In this document: positions 6,715-13,256 of the stretch, one piece after another
Layout of the letters: each line of letters opens with the position of its first letter
How positions within the stretch are numbered: the stretch's first letter is position 1
Source of the DNA: Lachnospiraceae bacterium UBA4380
GTDB taxonomy: Bacteria; Bacillota; Clostridia; Lachnospirales; Lachnospiraceae
NCBI GenBank assembly: GCA_002390025.1
Contig: DGRU01000226.1
Location: 1 to 13,882, forward strand
Reading direction: 5' to 3'
DNA: 13,882 nucleotides
The notes under the pieces: generated by a model
The model's input: the letters and a program-made list of their open reading frames with translations, nothing else
The model's database searches: none
Told to the model about the DNA's origin: nothing
Position numbers and translations under genes: made by a program

Positions 6715-7530
6715 TCACGCAGACAGGGTCATCGCCGCAATGGCATCCGCCAGCCTTCTGTACTCCTCTGCCATCTCCGATTCAGGGAAGGCCTGAAGCA
6801 GGCATTTTCCCTCTTCTTCGGCGCGCAGGACCAGGGGGCTGCGGGACAGGCTTCCCACGACCTGTGTGCCGAGCTCTGCCGCAAGGGCGGACACCCGGTT
6901 TTCTTCATCGGGCACTTCCCTGCGGTTGAGGATGATGCCGGACATGCGGGCGTAGCCGCGGCCGCTGAAGCCCTGCAAGGCAAGTCCGATATTGGCTGCC
7001 GCATAGATGGACATGCTCTCGCCGGATGTGACGATGAAAACATGGTCCGCATAGCCGCTCCGCATGGGCATGGCGAATCCTCCGCAGACCACATCGCCCA
7101 GGACATCGTAGAGGACTACATCCGGACTGTAAATATCGTAGACACCGATCTCATTCATCTTCTCAAGGGCAGTGATGACAGCCCGTCCGGCACAGCCCTG
7201 TCCGGGAAGGGGTCCCCCCGCCTCGGCACAGAGAACACCTGCCGCTCCGGTCTTCACGATATCCTGTGCTTCAAAAGGCTTCCTTGCCCGGATGTGATCC
7301 ATAACCGTCAGATATCCGCCCTCCCGCATTCTGCGGACCAGAGAGGATATGTCAAAGTCCTGCTCCACTGTTTTTTCAGTGCCTGTCCGCAGGATCCTTG
7401 TGGAATCCGCCTTGGGATCACAGCCGACCTGCAGGACCCTGAGTCCCCGCTGCGCGAGGGCTATGGACAGATTGGAGACCGTAGTGGTTTTTCCGATCCC
7501 GCCTTTGCCGTAAAAAGCTATCTTAACCAT
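6715..7530 (-). CDS. NifH-like Fe-protein (ATP-dependent reductase component)
   Basis: A homodimeric [4Fe-4S] ATPase of the NifH/BchL/CfbC family that passes low-potential electrons to component-1 partners. The 271-aa sequence has the P-loop [10 protein letters not shown] (8-17), a CDPKADST motif (37-44), and both cluster Cys residues in strongly conserved settings: [12 protein letters not shown] (Cys113) and [15 protein letters not shown] (Cys149). Arg116, right after CAG, matches the ADP-ribosylated Arg of true NifH. Length matches the family. The ATG at 7530 follows AAAGGG by 8 nt. It lies just upstream of two component-1-like genes and 66 nt after the TM1266-type regulator. The sequence shows an intact, probably active reductase. 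It does not show nitrogen fixation: no nifB, nifE or nifN set is visible. Confidence 0.93.
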   Translation of the reverse strand: MVKIAFYGKGGIGKTTTVSNLSIALAQRGLRVLQVGCDPKADSTRILRTGTEKTVEQDFDISSLVRRMREGGYLTVMDHIRARKPFEAQDIVKTGAAGVLCAEAGGPLPGQGCAGRAVITALEKMNEIGVYDIYSPDVVLYDVLGDVVCGGFAMPMRSGYADHVFIVTSGESMSIYAAANIGLALQGFSGRGYARMSGIILNRREVPDEENRVSALAAELGTQVVGSLSRSPLVLRAEEEGKCLLQAFPESEMAEEYRRLADAIAAMTLSA

Positions 7531-7596
7531 GTATTGAACCCTTTCAGTTATTTTGAAGTCCTGTGTCTGATCAAATATATACAGACTGCCGGATGA

Positions 7597-7842
7597 TCAC
7601 ACCTTTGAATAGGCGGTCTTGGTACTGACGCCGGCCAGACGGCCGATCTTGCCGGACATGGCAGTGATCTCAGGTTCAGGCGCATCGACAGCAACACTGA
7701 TGATATTGATATTTTTTTCCCGATAGGGAATGCCCATGCGGCCGACCACGTAGCGCCTGTAGGCGTGCAGAATAGAGTTGACGCCCTCGGCAGCCTCTTC
7801 TTTTTCAATAATGATTGCTATGACAGCGACACGTGTTTCCAT
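7597..7842 (-). CDS. TM1266-type iron-only hydrogenase system regulator
   Basis: An 81-aa protein beginning METRVAVIAIIIE and containing VNSILHAYRRYVVGRMGIPYREKNINIISV and a GKIGRLAGVSTKTAYSK tail. This is the pattern of the small ACT-like TM1266 family, which regularly accompanies HydE/HydF/HydG and is described as a putative [FeFe]-hydrogenase system regulator. The direct role (DNA binding or small-ligand sensing) is not settled. The frame is open up to 7977, but those extra residues overlap the hypE 3' end and look non-native. AGAGGA sits 4 nt before the ATG at 7842. Its position between hypE and the NifH-like gene ties the nitrogenase-like genes to hydrogenase metabolism. Confidence 0.88.
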   Translation of the reverse strand: METRVAVIAIIIEKEEAAEGVNSILHAYRRYVVGRMGIPYREKNINIISVAVDAPEPEITAMSGKIGRLAGVSTKTAYSKV

Positions 7843-7846
7843 AGAT

Positions 7847-7852
7847 TCCTCT
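7847..7852 (-). promoter_or_regulatory. Ribosome site fixing the TM1266-type start
   Basis: AGAGGA ends 4 nt before the ATG at 7842 and rules in the 81-aa product over the 126-aa frame that opens at 7977. Confidence 0.7.
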
Positions 7853-7900
7853 GTTTTCAATAACAAAGACGGCAGAGCAGACTTACAGCGGATGCCGGCA

Positions 7901-8905
7901 TCAGCAGATTCTGGGAAGGAGCTCATTTCCGGGCCTGGGAAGGATGGTCTGAGCTCCGATCTCCGTGTTAAGAACAACGCGACCGGGGTGGTCTGCCGTG
8001 ACTGTTCCTATGCAGGCCGCTCCTTCCGTGTGGGGGCTCCTGCGCAGGGACTGCAGAATGATATCCTTTTTGTCTGCGGGCGCAATAATGACCAGGCGCC
8101 CCTCGCAGGCAAGGTAGAGGGGCTCGAGGCCCAGCATGCCGCAGACACCGCGCACACCGGGATCAACAGGGATACTCTCCGCCTCCAGGGAAAAGCCGAC
8201 ATTGCTCTGACCTGCGATCTCATAGAGCACCGTGCCGACGCCGCCGCGGGTGGCGTCGCGGATGACATGGATGTCGGGAGCATCTGTCAGCACATTGTGC
8301 ACTGCCGTCCAGAGCGGAGCACAGTCGCTTGTCACATCGGCTTCAATTCCGTAATCATCTCTGGCCAGCAGGATAGTGCAGCCGTGGCGCCCGATGTCAC
8401 CGGTCACGATCACGCAGTCGCCGGGTTTTGCCAGGGCACCTCCGGTCTGCACATCATCCATGATGCGTCCTACGGCTGTGGTGGTGATAAAGACACCGTC
8501 CACCTGGCCCTTGCCGGCGACCTTGGTGTCGCCCGCGACAATACAGACACCGGCTTCCGCCGCGGTCTTCTCCATCGCTGCAGCGATCTCCTCGAGTTTT
8601 GCCATGGGAAAGCCCTCTTCGATCACGAAGGCGCAGGTCATATACATGGGCTGTGCACCCATGCAGGCCAGATCATTGACTGTTCCGCAGATGGAGAGTT
8701 TGCCTATATTTCCGCCCGGGAAAAAGGCCGGAGAGACGATAAAGCCGTCTGTGGACATGGCCATTTTTCCTGCGGGGATCTGCAGCACTGCGGCGTCATC
8801 CGGGGTAAAGAGAGGATTTTCAAAATGTGCCTTAAATACTTTTTCGATCAGTTCAGAAGTCTGTTTGCCGCCGGCGCCGTGGGCCAGCGTAACTGTATCC
8901 TGCAT
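7901..8905 (-). CDS. hypE: Hydrogenase maturation protein HypE
   Basis: HypE receives the carbamoyl group from HypF on its C-terminal Cys and dehydrates it with ATP to a thiocyanate, the source of the CN ligands of the Fe(CN)2CO group. The 334-aa protein has the AIR synthase (PurM)-like layout: AHGAGGK (8-14), DDAAVL, STDGF, GTVNDLACMGA and GDTKV, with RDATRGG in the C-terminal half. It ends in PRIC, the diagnostic tail whose Cys334 is the cyanide carrier. The ATG at 8905 follows AAAGGA by 7 nt. It starts 77 nt after hypD and ends 58 nt before the TM1266-type gene. Nothing is missing at motif level, so the enzyme is probably active. Confidence 0.97.
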   Translation of the reverse strand: MQDTVTLAHGAGGKQTSELIEKVFKAHFENPLFTPDDAAVLQIPAGKMAMSTDGFIVSPAFFPGGNIGKLSICGTVNDLACMGAQPMYMTCAFVIEEGFPMAKLEEIAAAMEKTAAEAGVCIVAGDTKVAGKGQVDGVFITTTAVGRIMDDVQTGGALAKPGDCVIVTGDIGRHGCTILLARDDYGIEADVTSDCAPLWTAVHNVLTDAPDIHVIRDATRGGVGTVLYEIAGQSNVGFSLEAESIPVDPGVRGVCGMLGLEPLYLACEGRLVIIAPADKKDIILQSLRRSPHTEGAACIGTVTADHPGRVVLNTEIGAQTILPRPGNELLPRIC

Positions 8906-8918
8906 AGCTTTGTCCTTT

Positions 8919-8944
8919 CAGATAAGGTTCTCAGATAAGGTTCA
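8919..8944. repeat. 13-bp direct repeat in the hypD-hypE gap
   Basis: CAGATAAGGTTCT (8919-8931) is followed at once by CAGATAAGGTTCA (8932-8944), a single tandem duplication with one mismatch just upstream of the hypE ribosome site. It looks like a slippage event; no function is evident. Confidence 0.75.
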
Positions 8945-8982
8945 GAGATTCACGATTTGGGATTGAAATCCATATTTTATGA

Positions 8983-10092
8983 TCAGCGGTCCCCGCCGTA
9001 GAGATAGAAGGCGGAGCAGGCACCCTCGCCGGATACCATGCAGGCTCCGATGGGATGTTCGGGCGTACAGCCTTTTCCGAATACTTTGCAGTCCGACGGC
9101 AGGCATCGGCCCTGCAGCACTTCGCCGCAGCGGCAGGCGGGATTCTCGCGTCCCTCCATGGAGGGCAGGTCAAATTTGATGCGGGCGTCGTAGTCTGCAT
9201 ATTCCGGGCGGAGCTTTACTCCCGAGCCGGGGAGAACACCGATGCCTCTCCAGCGGGCGTCGCAGGGCTCCATCATCTCTTCCACCAGGCGCTGTGCCGC
9301 GGGAGATCCCTCTGCGCGGACGACGCGGGGGTAGCAGTTCTCAAAATAGGGTTTTCCCTCACCGGTCTTTTTGACGATCACGGCGAGTGCGGTCATCAGT
9401 TCCTTGGCAGTAAAGCCTGCGACGACACCGCTTGTCCCCTCTCTTGCCAGCTGCTCACAGATCCCTGTGCCCGTAATGGCGTGGACATGTCCGGGATAGA
9501 GGAATGCGTCCGTGCTGTCCTTCATGGCCGCATAGGCTGCGGGCATGGTCTTGTTGGCTGTCAGGATGGAAAAATTGGTCAGTCCCTCATTCTTTGCCTG
9601 TTGAACGGCCAGGCAGGAAGAAGGCGTGGTCGTCTCAAATCCGACAGATAAAAAGACCACCTGCTCATCAGGGTGCTCTTTTGCATAGGCCACTGCATCC
9701 TGCGGGGCATAGACGACCTGGATCCTGGCCCCGGCCGCGCGGGCGGCGGCAAGGCTGCCGATCTTAGCAGCTTTTCCATCTGCCTGTCCCCCGGACGCAG
9801 GGATCCCGAAGGAACCCGGCACACGGACCAGATCGCCGAAGGTGCAGATGGTCGCGTTGTGCTCCATGGCAAGACAGACTGCCTGGTCGATAAAATCCAC
9901 AGGGGTCACGCAGACCGGACATCCCGGTCCGGAGATCAGTTTCACATTTTCCGGAAGGATCCCTCTGATCCCCAGACGGAAGATCTCATGGGTATGTGTC
10001 CCGCATACCTCCATGATCCTGATCTGATCGCCCTGATAGCTGTCAATAATTTCGCGCGCACGCGCGATCACACTTGTCTTATTGTCACTCAT
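8983..10092 (-). CDS. hypD: Hydrogenase maturation protein HypD
   Basis: HypD is the [4Fe-4S] protein that, with HypC, holds the iron on which the CN and CO ligands are assembled. All conserved motifs are present in 369 aa: EVCGTHTH (about 28-35), GPGCPVC (about 55-61), the FGDLVRVPG segment, VGFETTTP, and the C-terminal Cys-rich block (CRCGEVLQGRC, DCKVFGKGC, HPIGACMVSGEGAC). Length is typical. The ATG at 10092 lies 32 nt after the hypC stop; GGAG is 11 nt upstream, a little far. The order hypC-hypD-hypE is that of standard hyp operons. Confidence 0.97.
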   Translation of the reverse strand: MSDNKTSVIARAREIIDSYQGDQIRIMEVCGTHTHEIFRLGIRGILPENVKLISGPGCPVCVTPVDFIDQAVCLAMEHNATICTFGDLVRVPGSFGIPASGGQADGKAAKIGSLAAARAAGARIQVVYAPQDAVAYAKEHPDEQVVFLSVGFETTTPSSCLAVQQAKNEGLTNFSILTANKTMPAAYAAMKDSTDAFLYPGHVHAITGTGICEQLAREGTSGVVAGFTAKELMTALAVIVKKTGEGKPYFENCYPRVVRAEGSPAAQRLVEEMMEPCDARWRGIGVLPGSGVKLRPEYADYDARIKFDLPSMEGRENPACRCGEVLQGRCLPSDCKVFGKGCTPEHPIGACMVSGEGACSAFYLYGGDR

Positions 10093-10124
10093 AGAAAAGT
10101 ATTCTCCATAATCATTGATTTTGA

Positions 10125-10337
10125 TCAGAACAGGGATCCGAGAACAGCTTCGCCCTCCTCTTCATCTTCCTCTGTGATCTTTGCGATGGCCGCTCCCGCA
10201 TGCACCATGACATAATCACCGGGCATGAGGTTGTCCAGAAGCTGGGCGGAAATCTCCCTGCGCGCACCGGATGCATCCACGATGGCAGTTCCATTGCTCT
10301 GAAGGCGGACAACTCTGGCTGATAATCCTACACACAT
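10125..10337 (-). CDS. hypC: Hydrogenase maturation chaperone HypC
   Basis: A 70-aa HypC/HybG/HupF family protein. It keeps the essential N-terminal Met-Cys (Cys2 binds the iron in the HypCD complex) and the family segment PGDYVMVHAG (39-48). The N-terminus reads MCVGLSARVV rather than the usual MCLxxPGR, so the conserved Pro is lost. The C-terminus is acidic (EEDEEEGE). GAGAGGA lies about 7 nt before the ATG. It precedes hypD by 32 nt and follows hypF after a 251-nt gap that holds the 19-bp repeats. It may be a chaperone tuned to a client other than a normal [NiFe] large subunit; that part is inference. Confidence 0.93.
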   Translation of the reverse strand: MCVGLSARVVRLQSNGTAIVDASGARREISAQLLDNLMPGDYVMVHAGAAIAKITEEDEEEGEAVLGSLF

Positions 10338-10439
10338 GTTTTTATCCTCTCTCTATCATCAAGACTGTTTGATAATCTCTTTTTTACAAAAAATTTTACA
10401 AAAACTATTTTGGCCTGTTTTTCAAGACCATTATTGGGC
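10338..10439. other. AT-rich hypC leader
   Basis: This stretch between the 19-bp repeat array and hypC is strongly AT-rich. It contains a doubled TTTTACAAAAA-type motif (about 10381-10404) and a small ATCAA/TTGAT inverted repeat close to the hypC ribosome site. I found no convincing -35/-10 pair and no terminator, so hypC may be read from upstream or from a promoter I cannot define. Confidence 0.4.
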
Positions 10440-10560
10440 CTGCGGCGTAATATTCTGCCTGCGGCGTAAATTTTTTTCTACGACGTTATATTTTGCTGCG
10501 GCGTAATATTTTTTCTGCGACGTTATATTTTGCCTGCGGCGTAATATTCTGTCTGCGGCG
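10440..10560. repeat. Seven-unit ~19-bp tandem array between hypF and hypC
   Basis: On the plus strand, cores begin at 10440, 10459, 10478, 10496, 10515, 10534 and 10553, spaced 19, 19, 18, 19, 19 and 19 bp. Each unit has a GC-rich core, CTGCGGCG in units 1, 2, 4, 6 and 7 and CTGCGACG or CTACGACG in units 3 and 5. An AT-rich tail (TAATATTCT or TTATATTTT) follows each unit except the last. The array starts 29 nt after the hypF stop, within the operon, and is non-coding. There are no unique spacers, so it is not CRISPR. Confidence 0.9.
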
Positions 10561-10588
10561 ATTGAAGGCCGGGTCTTCTTACGCCTCG

Positions 10589-13204
10589 TCAGATCCGGGA
10601 CCTCATCATGGCCGCCGCTGCCTGTCCCAGGGCTATGCCTCCGTCGTTGGGCGGCACCAGATGGTGGATCAGGACCTCAAAGCCCCTGTCCCTGAGCCCG
10701 TCCTCTGTCAGAGTCAGCAGAAGGCGGTTCTGATAGCAGCCGCCTGTCAGGGCAGCCGTGGCGATATTTTTTTCCTGCCGTATCCTGACACAGGCTTCGA
10801 CAGCAAGTTCCGCGAGAAATACGTGGAAAAACCATGCAAGCTTTTGGGGGTCTTCGCCCGCAAGGCGCCTCTCTAAAAGCTCTGCAAACAGGTGGTCTGT
10901 GGGAAGATGGCGGGCCTGCCCGTCAAAGTTCAATGAGGCACGGATCTCATCCATTTCCCCGTCGGGCAGCGCAAGGTTTTCTCCGGCCAGTTTTGCGGCG
11001 TAGCGCTCCGCAGCAAATTCCAGCTCTATGGAGGCCTCGCCCTCGTAAGTAGACTCCCGGCATATGCCCAGCATGGCACTGACGCCGTCGAAGAGACGTC
11101 CCGCGCTGGTGGAGGTGATGGCCTGCATCCTGCGCTCCGCCATCAGGCGCTGGACTTTTGCATTCTGCTGATCACAGACGGCAAGTTTTTCCATGATATC
11201 GAAATAGCGCTCCGACCTGCAGTAATTCCAGATCATAGAGGCGGCGATGCGCCAGCCCTGGCGCGGTGCGCTGTCCCCGCCGATCTGGGTAAAGGGTGCT
11301 ATGCTGTATTCCCGGCAGAAATCATGATAATCCGCTGTCAGGATCTCTCCTCCCCAGATGGTGCCGTCCGTTCCGTAGCCGGTGCCGTCAAAAGAGACTC
11401 CAATGACCGGTTCGGTGCGGTCGTTTTCCGCCATACAGGACAGGACATGCGCATAGTGGTGCTGTATACGAATGAGGGGGATCTTCCTCTCCTCTGCGAT
11501 CTCCTCGGCCACCATGGTCGCATTGTATTTGGGGTGGAGGTCACAGACGACTGCCTCAGGGGTGACTTCCAGCAGTGTTTCCATGCGGCCGATGGTCTCC
11601 CTGAGAGCGCGCACGGTGCGGAGGTCCTCCAGGTCTCCCACATAGGGAGACAGATAAAAGAGATCTCCGGAGGCAATGCAGAAGGTGTTTTTGAGTTCTC
11701 CTCCGACTGCCAGGACACAGGTCTTCTTTGTGCCGGCAGCAGCCGCTTTGCCGTCCTCCGCACTTTCTTTTTGACCCTCTGTGTTATTTTCTGGCGAGAG
11801 CAGCATGGGAAGTGGGGCATATCCGCGGGAGCGCCGGATCATGTAGGGCCTGCCGCGGTGGAAGTCCATGACTGAGTCGTCGGCGCGGATCCGGATCAGT
11901 CTGTCGTGGCTGAGGATGCAGTCGCAGAATGCCGAGAGCTCCGAGAGGGCGTCCCTGTCATCGCGGCAGATGGGGGCGCCGGATACGTTTCCGCTGGTCA
12001 TGACCAGGCAGTCAGGCATGGTGAGTCCGTCGTCATAGGTAAAGAGAAGGTGCTGAAGGGGGGCATAGGGAAGCATGACTCCCACTTTGGGATTTCCGGG
12101 CGCGACAGCAGGTGCCAGAAGGGGGGCCTTGCTTGCCGCTTCAGTCTCCGGACTGCCCTCTCTTCTGTCCAGAAGCAGGATGGGTTTCTGGTGACCGGTC
12201 AGGATCTGCCTCTGTTCTTCGTTGAAGGTGCACTCCCTGCGGACCGTCTCCTCGTCTTTCATCATGACCGCGAAGGGCTTGGCGGGGCGGTGTTTCCTGG
12301 TGCGGAGCTTCTGCACCGCCTCTTCATTGGTCGCGTCACAGCAAAGGTGAAAGCCGCCGATTCCCTTGACTGCCACGATGCCGCCGTCCAGGATGGTCCT
12401 GCGGGCGGCTGTGATGGCATCCCGTCCGATGATCTGCGCTTCTACACCGCCTCTGGTCTTTCCGGGCGAGCCTGCGGGCTTCGAATCAGGTTTCGCATAA
12501 GTTCCCTGATGAGTTCCCCCATCAGTTCCTGTACGACTTTTACTTCCCCCATAAGTTCCTGTATAACTTCTCCCACCAGTTCCCGTATGGCTTCCTGCAT
12601 CAGTTCCTGTTTTGCTTCCTGCGGAAGAAAGCAGATAGACTTGGGGGCCGCAGTCATTGCAGCATACCGGCTGGGCGTCATATCTGCGGGACCAGGGGCC
12701 GTAATATTCCTCCGCGCAGGGTCTGCACATGGGAAACATCTTCATGCTGGTGCGCTCCCGGTCATAGGGAAGAGCATCCAAAATGGTCATTCTGGGACCG
12801 CAGCAGGTACAGTTGATAAAAGGATGGAGATAACGGCGGTCGGAGGGATCGTACATCTCCTGTTCGCACTCCTCACAGATGGCGATGTCCGGGGAAATAT
12901 AGATCTCACCGCTCGTTTTTTCACTCTCGATGATGGAAAAAGAATCAAATGCCCTGGCCTCTTCTACCGGCTTTTGGTCGATCTTGAGGATGGCGGCCCG
13001 GCGCGGAGGCTGTTCGTTGAGAAGTATCTCAAAGCATTTGATCTGCTCGGGTGTACCCTGGGCGAAAATCTCGACATAGGGCCCCTTGTTGCAGACACTG
13101 CCGCTGATCCCCGCCGTCCGGGCATGGCGGTCCACCGTCGGGCGGAACCCGACGCCCTGCACGATTCCATATACACGAAAGCGTACGGTTGCGCTGCTGC
13201 TCAT
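10589..13204 (-). CDS. hypF: Carbamoyltransferase HypF
   Basis: HypF converts carbamoyl phosphate and ATP to a carbamoyl group transferred to the HypE C-terminal Cys, the first step of cyanide-ligand synthesis. Domains in order: acylphosphatase (about 8-90, VQGVGFRP at 15-22); two zinc-finger-like units with Cys pairs 110/113, 132/135, 160/163 and 182/185; YrdC/Sua5-like domain (about 258-450); Kae1-like carbamoyltransferase domain (about 495-870) with HHYAH (582-586), SFDGTGYGTDGTIWGGE, TSAGRLFDG and PPNDGGIALGQ. At 871 aa it is longer than usual (roughly 750-800), partly through a Gly/Thr/Ser repeat (197-239) between the zinc fingers and YrdC. The ATG at 13204 has AAAGGA 10 nt upstream; an in-frame GTG at 13234 has no ribosome site. 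It begins 52 nt after the right-edge component-1-like gene. Domains appear intact. Confidence 0.96.
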   Translation of the reverse strand: MSSSATVRFRVYGIVQGVGFRPTVDRHARTAGISGSVCNKGPYVEIFAQGTPEQIKCFEILLNEQPPRRAAILKIDQKPVEEARAFDSFSIIESEKTSGEIYISPDIAICEECEQEMYDPSDRRYLHPFINCTCCGPRMTILDALPYDRERTSMKMFPMCRPCAEEYYGPWSRRYDAQPVCCNDCGPQVYLLSSAGSKTGTDAGSHTGTGGRSYTGTYGGSKSRTGTDGGTHQGTYAKPDSKPAGSPGKTRGGVEAQIIGRDAITAARRTILDGGIVAVKGIGGFHLCCDATNEEAVQKLRTRKHRPAKPFAVMMKDEETVRRECTFNEEQRQILTGHQKPILLLDRREGSPETEAASKAPLLAPAVAPGNPKVGVMLPYAPLQHLLFTYDDGLTMPDCLVMTSGNVSGAPICRDDRDALSELSAFCDCILSHDRLIRIRADDSVMDFHRGRPYMIRRSRGYAPLPMLLSPENNTEGQKESAEDGKAAAAGTKKTCVLAVGGELKNTFCIASGDLFYLSPYVGDLEDLRTVRALRETIGRMETLLEVTPEAVVCDLHPKYNATMVAEEIAEERKIPLIRIQHHYAHVLSCMAENDRTEPVIGVSFDGTGYGTDGTIWGGEILTADYHDFCREYSIAPFTQIGGDSAPRQGWRIAASMIWNYCRSERYFDIMEKLAVCDQQNAKVQRLMAERRMQAITSTSAGRLFDGVSAMLGICRESTYEGEASIELEFAAERYAAKLAGENLALPDGEMDEIRASLNFDGQARHLPTDHLFAELLERRLAGEDPQKLAWFFHVFLAELAVEACVRIRQEKNIATAALTGGCYQNRLLLTLTEDGLRDRGFEVLIHHLVPPNDGGIALGQAAAAMMRSRI
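12488..12616 (-). repeat. ~24-bp repeats coding a GSxTGTxG linker within HypF
   Basis: HypF residues 197-239 read as SKTGTDAG, SHTGTGGR, SYTGTYGG, SKSRTGTDGG and THQGTYAKP. The first three units are 24 bp long; the fourth is lengthened to 30 bp. The block is absent from ordinary HypF and lies at a domain boundary, so it is probably a disordered tether. Confidence 0.82.
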
Positions 13205-13214
13205 AGGACTGTCT

Positions 13215-13220
13215 TCCTTT
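13215..13220 (-). promoter_or_regulatory. Ribosome site for the hypF ATG at 13204
   Basis: AAAGGA lies 10 nt before the ATG at 13204. The longer frame that opens with GTG at 13234 lacks a comparable site, so the shorter start is chosen. Confidence 0.55.
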
Positions 13221-13256
13221 CTGGCCGGGATCACAATTCTCAGGTCGGGAAAAAGA

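Noticed and set aside
3917..7530. A genuine nitrogen-fixing nifHDK set
   Set aside because: The NifH-like protein is convincing, but the component-1-like proteins are short or divergent, FeMo-cofactor ligands cannot be placed by eye, and nifB, nifE and nifN are not seen. The context is hydrogenase maturation.
7843..7977. Upstream extension of the TM1266-type gene to an ATG at 7977
   Set aside because: It would overlap the end of hypE by 77 nt, the added residues do not resemble the family, and the ATG at 7842 has a good ribosome site.
10440..10560. CRISPR array
   Set aside because: The units are contiguous, short and degenerate, with no unique spacers and no cas genes. The same reasoning excludes the 428-557 array.
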